Made by a program: the position numbers and the translations under genes
Shown: piece after piece, positions 16,700-26,607 of the stretch
How positions within the stretch are numbered: position 1 is the stretch's first letter
Layout of the letters: each line of letters starts with the position of its first letter
Assembly (NCBI GenBank): GCA_029781865.1
Contig: JAKOVW010000062.1
Coordinates: forward strand, 1 to 64,000
Origin: Bacteroidota bacterium
Lineage (GTDB): Bacteria > Bacteroidota > Bacteroidia > Chitinophagales > Saprospiraceae
Length of the DNA stretch: 64,000 nt
Reading direction: 5' to 3'
The notes under the pieces: generated by a model
What the model was told of the DNA's origin: nothing
Databases searched by the model: none
The model's input: the letters and a program-made list of their open reading frames with translations, nothing else

Positions 16700-19660
16700 T
16701 TAATTGCGCTCAATCATCAACTGAGCTGTCTTTTGTTTTTCTGTATCTGATACTCTGATTAGATAGACACCTGTATGTACGCCTAATCTTTGCAAATCCA
16801 ATTCCAATTGATTCTGTTTTGCTTCAACACGTACACTGAATACCAGTTTGCCATACAGATCGAACATCGTAACGGTCTTTTGATGATTTTCAAATCCTTC
16901 AATCAATACGGTTGTAAACTCATTTGCAGGATTCGGTACAAAGACCAGGTTCGTTGGCAATTCCACATTGTTGCTTTCCTTTTCATTGGATACTCTGTTA
17001 TCAATACCTCCCTGGAATGGTATAGGCAAGGTATGGAACCAATCATTTATTGCTGCTGAGGTAGACATTCCACAAATGGTTCGTATCTGGTAATTGTAAA
17101 AACTATTTGCATCCAATCCGCTGTATTGATGTAATAATCCTGGCCCACTTGCCGGAGTCCATGCTGACCAAGGGCCCCATACTCCGGGTGATAATTCTTT
17201 TCTGATTCTCAACTCATAAGCTGTTGCACATTTTCCTGCAACCCATTTTACTTTGGCTGCATTAAATGTTGTATCATAATGCAATACCTGTATTGGTGTT
17301 CCGCATGAATATGCTGTTACAGTTACTTTCTGATTGCAGGTTGCGGTATTACCACTTGCGTCTGTAACTTTCCATGTTACTGTAGTCATTCCTACCGGAT
17401 AAGAAGACAATCCATTGTTTGTTACCGTAGTCATTCCACAATTATCTCCTACCCCTGTTGGATTACCTAATATCAAACCTGATACCGAACACTGACCAGG
17501 TAAAGTAATTACTGTTAGATTTGGCGGACAGGTGATTGTTGGCAATTCGGTGTCTTTTACCTCAATGGTTAACATGCACGTATTCATGTTTCCGTTTACA
17601 TCTGTCGCTTTCCATAATGCAGTTGTAATTCCCTTATTCAACATTTGTCCGTTTAATGTTGCCAATCCACTTCCCGTTGTTGCACCTGATAAAGTGCACA
17701 GTAATGTAGAAATACCGCAGGCATCTGATGCAGTTGCATTAAATTCTGCTCCTGATACGGTGTATTTGCATAGACCGGCAGCAGTGTTGCGCATTGCATT
17801 TCCAGGACAATTAATAGTTGGCAATTGTGCATCGGTCACTGTTACAGTGAATGAACAAGTCTTGGTATTTCCTGACATATCCGTTGCCGTATAGGTAACT
17901 GTAGTCATTCCAACATTGAATGTGGCACCCGGATTTTTATTCGTAGTAAATGAACTGATCATGCAATTATCCGATGCAGTGGGTGCAACCCAATTTACAG
18001 TAGCAAAGCACTGGTTCGCATCTGTGTTTTGTGCAATATTTCCGGGGCAACCATTGATTACCGGCATTTGATTATCATTAACCGTCACTGTAAATGTGCA
18101 GGTTGTTTTATTGTTGGATGCATCTGTTGCTGTATAATTTACAGTTGTAACACCTTTGGAAAATGTAGAGCCAGGTGCAAAATTGGAAGTAAAGGAAACT
18201 CCCGGACAATTATCAGATGCAGTTGGTGCAACCCAGGTTGCAGTTGTATTACACACACCCGGATCAGTATTCTTCACTATGTTGGATGGACAACCGGTGA
18301 TGATCGGATTCTGATTATCAATGATTGTTATGGTAAATGAACAGGTTGCTGTTGCGCCATTTGCATCCGTTACCTTCCATGTTTGCGTAGTAACACCGAC
18401 AGGAAAAATTTGTCCTGATGTCAAACCGGTACCATCTATTTGAGTTAATGTAAGAGGATTTGTTCCACCGGATGCAGTAACTGTATATGTAATCACTTTT
18501 CCACAATTACCAGGAATAGCAAAATCACTTATATTACCCGGACAAGTAATTTGCGGAGGTGAACCCATACAATTTGAAACGGTGACCACAGCAGACGCAA
18601 ACGTATCAGCCGGATTGCAATTGTTTTTGAAAACCACATAGCTGTTAAATGTTCCACAGGAGGTATAGGTATGTGTTTTATTTGCAGGCGTAAACAATGT
18701 ATCATGAGCACCATCCCCCCAATGATAGATTAATGTATCAAATGATAAACCTGCATAAGTCCAGGTCACTGTTTGATTGACATTTATATTCGTATTTGAA
18801 ACGGAGAAATAAGGAGGCATAACTAAACCTCTCAAATCGTCCGGATTAGCTCCAAATTGAGCACCCCATCCACCAGCAGCTGTACAATAATTAAATGTGG
18901 ATTGTATAGTTGAAATGATGAATGTTGAATTTCCTAAATACAGCGCACCGAATGTTTCACCATGTGTACTACCGCTTATTGGAATATCGGTTACCGTATA
19001 TGGTGGTGATGATTGTACTTTTTCATAAACGACAGTACCATTTCCGCTCCAGTGGTAAAAAAAGCCATCCGTAAAGTTGTAACTTAATATTTCTCCGTCT
19101 GCACCATTACCCAAATGCACAGCAAGTGTTGTTGCTGCAGTTGTTTTATCAATCATGTACATGGTCTCACCATTGGCACCACCATCTCCGACAACACCAA
19201 AAAGTTGCCCGTCACCTCTGAAAGTTATCGTGCTGAAGTTATCACCCAGGTTTCCAATCTGTGTACATACTCCTGATTCCAAATCAATTTTTGCGAGGAC
19301 ACGGCCACTTACGCCACTTAATTTCAGAACACAATAGGTTTCATGAGCACAATGATCCCAGGCTAAACTATTAATACCGGTAATGGTAAATCCGGCCAGA
19401 GTTGGTCCAACATGTGCTACTATTGACCAGTTAGATGTGTCCACCGCCCATAATGAATCCTGAAATGGTGAAGCCCCCCAGAGAAATGGGCCATTGCCCG
19501 GAGGTGGTGCTAAAGGAGCAGGACTTTGAATGCTTGTTCCTGAATTTTTAGTAATCTTAGGATCCGCGGAGAATCCTGAAAAAAGGAAAAATAGCACTGC
19601 AATACAGGAAATGTTATATGCTACCTGCATATACCGATTTTGAGTTTTAATTGGCTTCAT
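16700..19660 (-). CDS. Secreted propeller-like/PKD/HYR protein with T9SS sorting domain
   Basis: The 986-aa product has a membrane-type signal (~residues 14-32). Residues ~55-290 read like a beta-propeller (PFLWGASPFQDSLWAVD, DLESGVCTQIGNL, and similar strands). Next is a PKD domain with a WGDG motif and THTYTSCG, then five HYR domains, an FN3-like domain and a T9SS sorting domain ending QLMIERN. The C-terminal ~600 residues are near-identical to those of the genes ending at 708 and 12434, although many codons differ silently, so selection has kept the protein sequence. The likely role is surface display of a variable head on a shared stalk. It is divergent from the CDS-repeat gene at 20668. 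Confidence 0.85.
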   Translation of the reverse strand: MKPIKTQNRYMQVAYNISCIAVLFFLFSGFSADPKITKNSGTSIQSPAPLAPPPGNGPFLWGASPFQDSLWAVDTSNWSIVAHVGPTLAGFTITGINSLAWDHCAHETYCVLKLSGVSGRVLAKIDLESGVCTQIGNLGDNFSTITFRGDGQLFGVVGDGGANGETMYMIDKTTAATTLAVHLGNGADGEILSYNFTDGFFYHWSGNGTVVYEKVQSSPPYTVTDIPISGSTHGETFGALYLGNSTFIISTIQSTFNYCTAAGGWGAQFGANPDDLRGLVMPPYFSVSNTNINVNQTVTWTYAGLSFDTLIYHWGDGAHDTLFTPANKTHTYTSCGTFNSYVVFKNNCNPADTFASAVVTVSNCMGSPPQITCPGNISDFAIPGNCGKVITYTVTASGGTNPLTLTQIDGTGLTSGQIFPVGVTTQTWKVTDANGATATCSFTITIIDNQNPIITGCPSNIVKNTDPGVCNTTATWVAPTASDNCPGVSFTSNFAPGSTFSKGVTTVNYTATDASNNKTTCTFTVTVNDNQMPVINGCPGNIAQNTDANQCFATVNWVAPTASDNCMISSFTTNKNPGATFNVGMTTVTYTATDMSGNTKTCSFTVTVTDAQLPTINCPGNAMRNTAAGLCKYTVSGAEFNATASDACGISTLLCTLSGATTGSGLATLNGQMLNKGITTALWKATDVNGNMNTCMLTIEVKDTELPTITCPPNLTVITLPGQCSVSGLILGNPTGVGDNCGMTTVTNNGLSSYPVGMTTVTWKVTDASGNTATCNQKVTVTAYSCGTPIQVLHYDTTFNAAKVKWVAGKCATAYELRIRKELSPGVWGPWSAWTPASGPGLLHQYSGLDANSFYNYQIRTICGMSTSAAINDWFHTLPIPFQGGIDNRVSNEKESNNVELPTNLVFVPNPANEFTTVLIEGFENHQKTVTMFDLYGKLVFSVRVEAKQNQLELDLQRLGVHTGVYLIRVSDTEKQKTAQLMIERN

Positions 19661-19845
19661 GGTAAAATAATAATCAGGTTAAATAAAGCAAGGTGGTTTT
19701 TAGAATGGAAAGGGACTTGAAAATCGCTTTCAGATATACCCCAAAATTAGCGCTGTTCCTTCATATTTGTATTCTTTTATATCAGAATTAATTTTGTTTA
19801 TAACTCATTGTTTTTCTGCTATTTATATTGTTAGCTTAAATCAAT

Positions 19846-20230
19846 AAACACATAAGGCACATAGGGCACATTAGGAATATTTGGATTTGCTCTTCTTATG
19901 TGTCTAATGTGTCTATGTGGTGATTTTTTTATTGAAACACATAAGGCACATTAGGAATATTTGGATTTTGCTCTTCTTATGAGTCTAATGTGTCTATAAG
20001 GTGATTTTTTTATTGAAACACATAAGGCACATAGGGCACATTAGGAATACAGGGATTTGGTATTCTTATGTGTCTTCTGTGTCTATGTGGTGTTTTCTTT
20101 TGAAACACATAGGGCACAATAGACATACATAGCTATTGGCTTTCTATGTGAATTTTATGTGCTCTATGTGTTTAGAATTATTTATTCCATCGCATTCTAT
20201 TTTTGAAACATATAGGGCAAATAGGACATA
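19846..20230. repeat. Five imperfect hairpin-forming direct repeats
   Basis: Units start AAACACATAAGGCACA near 19846, 19936, 20016, 20103 and, degenerate, 20206, with a period of ~80-90 bp. Within each unit the left arm (CACATAAG...CACATTAGG) is an inverted repeat of the right arm (CTTATGTG...TAATGTG). Each unit can therefore fold into a long stem with a loop around GGAATATTTGG. The units are unrelated in sequence to the ACCCC/GGGGT palindromes. Confidence 0.75.
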
Positions 20231-20566
20231 ACAGGAATACTTCTCGTGTCAATAAAAAAAAGCATAAATAAATAATCCGGGTGTTCGTGTTCATGATGAT
20301 AAAATTTATGTTATTCAATAAGAATACAAAATTAAATCAGTTCTATTTATGCCGAAATTTATTACTGTGTATTCTTTAGAATTTTATTCAGCAAGCATTT
20401 TGATTTATTTAAATCTGCGTTCCGCTGATTCAAGCAGGCAAAAAAAAGTTGTAATTATGCTGGTTCGCAAACTATAGCTTAAGAATATAGCAACCAGGAT
20501 ATAAAAAGCAATTGGAATCTGCCCTAAAAAAATGGTCATTCATATTAAAAAAATCGCAAATATTAT

Positions 20567-20574
20567 TACTTTTG
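20567..20574 (+). promoter_or_regulatory. Candidate -7 box of the CDS-repeat gene
   Basis: TACTTTTG fits the Bacteroidota consensus TANNTTTG. It would give a leader of about 85 nt before the ATG at 20668. No good TTTG -33 box is seen 19 bp upstream, so support is partial. Confidence 0.35.
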
Positions 20575-20667
20575 TATACCTTACCTGTAGTTCTATAACG
20601 AACTAACATTTGCGATAACCCAGAATTTACGAGAGCCGGAATGCATTCATTCAGTTAAAATTAGTTC

Positions 20668-23600
20668 ATGATCAGAAAAATACATTTCATACTTTTTTCA
20701 TGCAGTCTACTCCTCCAAATGGCCGGAATTAGTCAGAAAACCCTGGTTTTGCATCCGTCCAATGATGTTTACTATTTTACCAACACCAATGGACTCGGCA
20801 CCAAGAGCGTTATCAAATATGACATTTCAGCGATACCGGCCGGGGCTACTATTAAAAGTGCCATCCAGGAGTTTCATGTGAAATCTTCAGGTGCCAATTG
20901 GGATGGAGACCTTCTTTTTATGAATCTCAACAATCAATTCTGGTCTGATACCATTACGTCTGATTCACTTGATTCATACCTAAAAAGCGATACGATTCTA
21001 CAAAAAACTGGTTTGGGGATTTCGCCCGGCCTGACCTATTCTATAAATCTGGCTCCAATTGTACTGAAAGATTATAAAACTCCGGGTCATAAGTACTGCA
21101 GTATTTACTTAAAGGATCCAGATGACACGACTCATTTGAATTCGAGTGGTATCAAAGTAAAAAACCTGGATTCTCTGATTTGTGGTGACTTAAGTTTAAA
21201 TGCTTCTATGACCTTCTGGTCCCGTGAAAGCAAAGACACGACGTTGATTCCTAAATTGATTCTCAATTACTGCGTCGATAGTCAATTCGAGACAGACCAG
21301 GAAGGCTGTGACAGTCTGCGCATCAATGGTCAAACCTACACAAGCAGTGGAAAATACACACAAAAGTTAATCAATAAAGATGGCTGTGATTCAACTTTGA
21401 TACTTAACCTTACCATAGTACACAGCAGCGCCCAAACGATTCAAAAAACAGCTTGCGACAGTATCGCAATCAACAAACAAGTGTATAAGTCAAGCGGCAT
21501 ATACATGCAGCAACTGATCAATTCGCAAAACTGCGACTCACTGCTGACCATTGATTTAAAAATAAATCATAGCAGTTCGACTTTTTTAAAACTGGCCAAT
21601 TGCGATAGTGTTGAAATCAACGGCCAGGTATATCATACTTCCGGTACGTATATCCAGAAGTTACAGAATGCAGAAGCTTGCGATTCATTGCTTCACCTGG
21701 ATGTAACTGTTTATCCGGTATACCATGACACCATCATTCAGGAAGCCTGCGACAGCTTTGAATTTAATAACATTGTTTATACCTCTTCCGGAATTTATAC
21801 ACATCACTTTACATCCAGTCAGGGATGCGACTCCACTGTTGTCCTGGATCTCACCATAAATACGTATTCCACCGAAATTAAAGAATATACAGCCTGCGAC
21901 AGCATTACCATAAACGGAGAATATTTTGATTCGGAAGGCATTTATCTCCAGCATTTCACCAATCAAAAAGGCTGTGATTCGTTACTTGGACTGGTATTAC
22001 ATATCAATTACAGCAGTGCAGAGAGCTATTCTCTTTCCAGCTGTGATAGTGCAACATTCAGCGGTATCACGTATTACCAGAGTGGAACCTATGTTCATAA
22101 ATATACCTCAGTATCAGGTTGTGATTCGACTGTTATTTTAAGCTTGAACATTTACCCCAGTTACCATAAGGACACGCTTATTCAAACCAGTTGCGATAGT
22201 TTTAGCCTCAATGGGGAATCCTATTACGCTTCCGGTTTTTACCAGCAAAAATTATATTCTGAAGCCGGTTGCGACTCCATTATTTCTATTGATCTAACGA
22301 TTCATCATAGCAGTACGTTTTCTTTGACGGACAGCGCATGTGGAGTTTACACCATAAATAATATCGAATATACCAAAACCGGTAATTATACTCAGGTACT
22401 AACGAATGCCGTCGGATGTGATTCGATACTCAACCTTGATCTGATCATCTTTCCGGTTTATCATGACACATTGAAATTGTCTGTCTGCGACAGCGTAACT
22501 TTTGAAAATGCGTTTTACGATGAAAGCGGTGTATATACCTTTGCAGAAAGAACCAATCACGGCTGCGATTCCATTTTTGTACTTGAACTAACCGTTCATA
22601 AACCCAGTCTGGATAGTATTTCCCTGATTGCCTGCGATAGTATATTACTTGGAAATCAATATTTCTCCCAGGAAGGAATTTATACTTTGTTTCTCCAGAG
22701 TCAATTTGGATGTGATTCAACTGTCGTTGTGAATTTAAGCATTCATCACAATTCTGCGGCATCATTTTCTGCAACTTCCTGTGACAGCATTGTTGTAAAC
22801 AACCAAACATACCGCTCCAGTGGAATCTATACTCAAATCTTAACCAATGCAGAGTCCTGCGACTCCATACTCACCCTTTATCTAAATATTCATAAAGCGT
22901 ATCACGATACTCTAAAAGTAGACGCCTGCGATAGTTTTGTTTATAAAAATACCCGTTACGACTCCAGTATCATTGTAAAAGAATCGTACACCAGTGTAGA
23001 AGGTTGTGATTCTATTTTCGTACTATGGCTAACTATCCATCATAGCACCCTGGATAGTGTATCTCTGACTATTTGCGATAGCATTCAACTCAATAATAAA
23101 TACTATAAACAAGATGGCAGCTATAAAATTGAATATAAAAGCATATTTGGCTGTGACTCCGTTGTGGTTTTTGATCTCACCGTTCATCACCGGACCAAAT
23201 CAATCATAACAGCCTTTTCCTGTAGTCCTTTGACGTATAACAATCAAACCTACACAAAAAGTGGCACCTACACGCAATTGCTGGTCAATTCGGAATATTG
23301 TGACTCTATCCTGGTATTGAATTTATTTATTACCGTATTGGATACAACATTAAATCAAAACGGCATAAGCCTGACAGCTAAAGAAATTGGCGTGAACTAC
23401 CAGTGGGTTGATTGCGATAATGGGTACGCACCGATTCCCAATGAAACATTACAGAAATTTACCGCTTCAAAAGATGGAAATTATGCAGTCATTCTCAAAA
23501 AAGGTTCATGTATCGACACTTCCAATTGTTATAGAGTAATGCTGGTAGGCACAAACACAGAAATCGATCATGCATTTATCCGCATATTCCCAAATCCCAA

Positions 23601-23808
23601 TCTTGGTTATGTGAATATCCAAAGCAGCAGAGCTTTGACGGATGCAGAAATCAGAATTTATAATTCCGATGGCCATTCAATTAAATACATTTACCCTCTC
23701 AATGGCAGCTTGTTTTCGATAGACCTTAGTGAATTCAATTCCGGAATCTATTTTGCTGAAATCAGGGAAGGAAAAGAAATACAGCGATTTAAGCTGATAA
23801 AAATGTAG
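20668..23808 (+). CDS. Secreted protein with 14 CDS-type repeats and T9SS sorting domain
   Basis: The 1046-aa product has a Sec signal (residues ~1-24). Residues ~25-200 form a CBM96/DNRLRE-like beta domain (TLVLHPSNDVYYF...). Residues ~210-890 contain fourteen ~49-aa repeats. Each opens xCDSxxxNxxxYxxSGxY and closes with GCDSxxxLxLxI, so most carry two conserved cysteines that could form a disulphide. A spacer then leads to a T9SS C-terminal sorting domain (FPNPNLGYVNI... to the end). Two repeats are altered (CGVY in repeat 8, CSPL in repeat 14). It is followed 36 bp later by a TMTC-like glycosyltransferase gene, suggesting co-expression. It is predicted to be a long surface stalk; no enzymatic domain is seen. 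Confidence 0.85.
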   Translation: MIRKIHFILFSCSLLLQMAGISQKTLVLHPSNDVYYFTNTNGLGTKSVIKYDISAIPAGATIKSAIQEFHVKSSGANWDGDLLFMNLNNQFWSDTITSDSLDSYLKSDTILQKTGLGISPGLTYSINLAPIVLKDYKTPGHKYCSIYLKDPDDTTHLNSSGIKVKNLDSLICGDLSLNASMTFWSRESKDTTLIPKLILNYCVDSQFETDQEGCDSLRINGQTYTSSGKYTQKLINKDGCDSTLILNLTIVHSSAQTIQKTACDSIAINKQVYKSSGIYMQQLINSQNCDSLLTIDLKINHSSSTFLKLANCDSVEINGQVYHTSGTYIQKLQNAEACDSLLHLDVTVYPVYHDTIIQEACDSFEFNNIVYTSSGIYTHHFTSSQGCDSTVVLDLTINTYSTEIKEYTACDSITINGEYFDSEGIYLQHFTNQKGCDSLLGLVLHINYSSAESYSLSSCDSATFSGITYYQSGTYVHKYTSVSGCDSTVILSLNIYPSYHKDTLIQTSCDSFSLNGESYYASGFYQQKLYSEAGCDSIISIDLTIHHSSTFSLTDSACGVYTINNIEYTKTGNYTQVLTNAVGCDSILNLDLIIFPVYHDTLKLSVCDSVTFENAFYDESGVYTFAERTNHGCDSIFVLELTVHKPSLDSISLIACDSILLGNQYFSQEGIYTLFLQSQFGCDSTVVVNLSIHHNSAASFSATSCDSIVVNNQTYRSSGIYTQILTNAESCDSILTLYLNIHKAYHDTLKVDACDSFVYKNTRYDSSIIVKESYTSVEGCDSIFVLWLTIHHSTLDSVSLTICDSIQLNNKYYKQDGSYKIEYKSIFGCDSVVVFDLTVHHRTKSIITAFSCSPLTYNNQTYTKSGTYTQLLVNSEYCDSILVLNLFITVLDTTLNQNGISLTAKEIGVNYQWVDCDNGYAPIPNETLQKFTASKDGNYAVILKKGSCIDTSNCYRVMLVGTNTEIDHAFIRIFPNPNLGYVNIQSSRALTDAEIRIYNSDGHSIKYIYPLNGSLFSIDLSEFNSGIYFAEIREGKEIQRFKLIKM

Positions 23809-23844
23809 TGTTGAATTTAATTGCGCATTTTACCTTGTGCCTTG

Positions 23845-25656
23845 ATGAAAAAGAAACACGAACTCAAGCAAACTCCGGGAAAGGAGTTCTCTTCCGGGAT
23901 AGAAAATTTAAAGGCTCCCGGAAATTGGAAAATTGCAGGGATCCTATTCTTCATACTGCTGATTTCCTTTCTGGTTTATTTACCGGTATGGCATGGCCAG
24001 TTCCTCAACTGGGACGATGACCATTACATCCGGGAAAATCCGCTGATCACTTCCCTAAATTTAAAAGATATATTTACGACCAATGTCGCAAGCAATTATC
24101 ATCCGCTTACCATACTCTGTCTTGCAATCGAATATCAGTTTTTTAAATTAAATCCGACCGGTTATCATGTCTTTAATCTCTTTCTTCATTTGTTGAATAC
24201 TCTTCTTGTTTTTCAGGTTATAAACAAATTGAGCAAAAACCAACTGATTGCATTGGTTGCAGCATTATTATTTGGCATTCATCCCATTCATGCGGAGTCC
24301 GTTGCATGGGCCGCCGAACTGAAAGACTTGCTTTACACTTTTTTCTTTTTATTATCCTATTTGTTTTATTTAAAATACATCGCTGAGCAGAAAACATCGT
24401 TTTATGTTTTCGCATTATTGCTGTTTTTACTCTCCTTACTTTCAAAAGCCATGGCAGCCTCTTTGCCCGTTGTATTTATTTTAACCGACTTTTACCTGGA
24501 TCGCAAGTTTACGATCAGGACTGTGTTAGAAAAAATACCATTCTTTATTCTTGCACTGATTTTGGGTATTGTTGCGGTAATTGCGCAAAAGTCAACCGGC
24601 GCTACAGAGATGATTGTTTTTCCATTTGTCGAACGCATACCTTTTGCCTCCTACGCTTACATCCATTATCTTTATAAACTTGTATTCCCGTTCCAACTTT
24701 GTGCCTATTATCCCTATCCAATACGACCCGGAGCAGAATTGCCTGTCATTTATTACGCTTATGTTTTCCTGGTGATCGCACTTGCCATTCTCCTTTTTTA
24801 TAGTCTCCGGTATTCGAAAAAACTCTTCTTTGCATTTGGTTTTTTTACGATAACCGTTTTTTTGGTTTTGCAATTGTTGCCGGTTGGTGGAGCAATTATG
24901 GCTGACCGTTATAGTTATATTCCATCTATCGGAATCTTTTATCTGGCCGGAGAAGGCATTCAATTTTTATTCGACAAAAAATTAAAAAATGCTGCAATCC
25001 TGCTTCTTGCCGTATTCGTCATTTTCTTTTCTTTTAAAGCTTACGAACGAAGCACGATCTGGAACAACTCCTTTTCACTTTGGAACGATGTTATCAAGCA
25101 ATATCAGAATGTCCCACCGGCATACAATAATCGCGGTCTGATCTACAGAAGTGATAAGAAACCCAAGCTTGCCATTGAAGATTTCAGCAAAGCCATTGCA
25201 CTGGATACCACATATTTTGAATCCTATATCAACAGGGGGAATGCATATCGGGATATCAACAAATTTGATGAAGCGCTTGCAGATTACAACAGAGCCATTG
25301 AGTTAAAACCCAATTTTTTTAAAGCCTATATCAACCGTGGCATTCTGTTTCTCGGCAACAAACGCAATGACGAAGCACTTGCCGATTTTAACCGGACCGC
25401 ACAACTCAAACCCGAGTTTTCAGAATCATATTATCACATCGGATTGGTCAACTACGAAACTAAAAACTATGATGAAGCCATCAAAAATTACAACAAAGCG
25501 CTTCAACTCAGACCGTCCTATGCGGAAGCCTTCTACAGCAGAGGAGTATCAGAATATTATTCAGGACAAAATGGAGTCGCCTGCAGTGACCTGAAGAAAG
25601 CGGCTGGTTTGGGTTATCAGGTCCCTTCAGAAGTGATGAAACTGATTTGTAAATAG
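23845..25656 (+). CDS. TMTC-like membrane glycosyltransferase with TPR tail
   Basis: The 603-aa product has about 9-11 predicted membrane segments (residues ~25-400) followed by four to five TPR units (~430-600). The membrane part has the GT-C hallmarks of TMTC-type proteins: NWDDDHYIRENP with acidic residues in the first periplasmic loop, SNYHPLTILCLAIEYQFF, and ALLFGIHPIHAESVAWAAEL. Eukaryotic relatives O-mannosylate cadherins. Bacterial members are presumed lipid-linked-sugar-dependent glycosyltransferases with unknown targets. I chose the ATG at 23845 over an in-frame TTG at 23821, because MKKKHELKQ is a natural start. It directly follows the CDS-repeat surface protein, a plausible substrate (inference). 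Confidence 0.75.
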   Translation: MKKKHELKQTPGKEFSSGIENLKAPGNWKIAGILFFILLISFLVYLPVWHGQFLNWDDDHYIRENPLITSLNLKDIFTTNVASNYHPLTILCLAIEYQFFKLNPTGYHVFNLFLHLLNTLLVFQVINKLSKNQLIALVAALLFGIHPIHAESVAWAAELKDLLYTFFFLLSYLFYLKYIAEQKTSFYVFALLLFLLSLLSKAMAASLPVVFILTDFYLDRKFTIRTVLEKIPFFILALILGIVAVIAQKSTGATEMIVFPFVERIPFASYAYIHYLYKLVFPFQLCAYYPYPIRPGAELPVIYYAYVFLVIALAILLFYSLRYSKKLFFAFGFFTITVFLVLQLLPVGGAIMADRYSYIPSIGIFYLAGEGIQFLFDKKLKNAAILLLAVFVIFFSFKAYERSTIWNNSFSLWNDVIKQYQNVPPAYNNRGLIYRSDKKPKLAIEDFSKAIALDTTYFESYINRGNAYRDINKFDEALADYNRAIELKPNFFKAYINRGILFLGNKRNDEALADFNRTAQLKPEFSESYYHIGLVNYETKNYDEAIKNYNKALQLRPSYAEAFYSRGVSEYYSGQNGVACSDLKKAAGLGYQVPSEVMKLICK

Positions 25657-25795
25657 ATTTGAGGATTAAGTGGAACATTAAATCTAATGATGCTTTTAAA
25701 TTTGATCGCCGGATTAAACCTGTAAATGTCTGAAATTGTTAGTTGATCCACATTGCAGTATGAAACCTGCCAATTGACCATAAACTCTGTAAAAA

Positions 25796-26362
25796 ATGAC
25801 AGCACAGAATTATCTTGATTGCTGTATTCAGCAATTTGAATCGTATAAAATGCTTGGAGAGAAAGCTATGAATCAGATTCCCGATTCTGCTTTGTTTTAT
25901 AATTTAAGCCCGGAAAGCAATAGCATTGCCATCATCGTCCAACATCTAAGCGGTAATATGTTATCCCGCTGGACCGATTTTTTACAAAGCGATGGCGAAA
26001 AAACATGGAGAGACCGTGATGCAGAATTTGAAGAGCATATTACCAATCGCGAAGAACTACTCACTTGCTGGAATACCGGCTGGGCCTGTCTACTCGACGC
26101 ATTGCGCGCACTCAAAGAAGATGATTTGGATAAAATCGTACATATTCGAAACACAGCACATACTGTAGTCGATGCCATCAACCGTCAATTAGCTCATTAT
26201 GCTTATCACATCGGGCAGATTGTGTTCATTTGCAAAGCCGCGGCAAATGAAAACTGGCACTCGCTGACCATTGCCAAAGGAAAATCGAAAACCTTTAATG
26301 ATCAAAAATTTTCTGCTGAACCAGGTAAGGATCATTTTACCAAAGAATATGAGGGGAGGTGA
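25796..26362 (+). CDS. DUF1572/DinB-like four-helix protein
   Basis: The 188-aa product matches the DUF1572 branch of the DinB/YfiT metalloenzyme-like fold. It has a helical N-terminus, NSIAIIVQHLSGNMLSRWTDF with a candidate metal-binding His, RDAEFEE, and a C-terminal QLAHYAYHIGQIVFICKA carrying further His residues. Related enzymes are thiol-dependent S-transferases or hydrolases (bacillithiol and mycothiol systems), but no substrate can be assigned. The coding sequence ends EYEGR in a purine-rich stretch that continues as a simple repeat past the TGA. Confidence 0.8.
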   Translation: MTAQNYLDCCIQQFESYKMLGEKAMNQIPDSALFYNLSPESNSIAIIVQHLSGNMLSRWTDFLQSDGEKTWRDRDAEFEEHITNREELLTCWNTGWACLLDALRALKEDDLDKIVHIRNTAHTVVDAINRQLAHYAYHIGQIVFICKAAANENWHSLTIAKGKSKTFNDQKFSAEPGKDHFTKEYEGR

Positions 26363-26525
26363 GAAGTTAGGGGTTAGGAGTGAGAAGTTAGGGGATAGGA
26401 GCTAGGAACTAGGAACTAGTAGTGAGGAGCTAGGAGTTAGGAGTGAGGAGAGTTATGAGATATGAGTGATGAACGATGTGCTATGAAATAGTTAATTAGA
26501 ACTAGAAGTTAGGAGTGAGGAAATT
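26363..26525 (+). repeat. Heptamer-based simple repeat after a stop codon
   Basis: Tandem GGAGTTA, GGAGCTA, GGAACTA and GGAGTGA heptamers begin within a few bases of the TGA of the DUF1572-like gene. The stretch is purine-rich on the coding strand and full of TAG and TGA triplets. The reverse complement of the same repeat follows folA (42700-42897). Confidence 0.75.
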
Positions 26526-26607
26526 AGTGAAAATGTAAAGTGATTTGGTAAAAAGATTACGAAGAATTCAATTTTGTTTTGTTTCAACCGGATAATTTAA
26601 AATCCAT

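Larger units (their letters stand above)
19661..20667. other. 1-kb divergent intergenic region
   Basis: This region lies between the third HYR gene (minus) and the CDS-repeat gene (plus). It holds a set of inverted repeats (19846-20230) and candidate -7 boxes on both strands (TAATTTTG on the minus strand at 19749-19742; TACTTTTG on the plus strand at 20567-20574). No coding sequence is visible. Confidence 0.6.
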
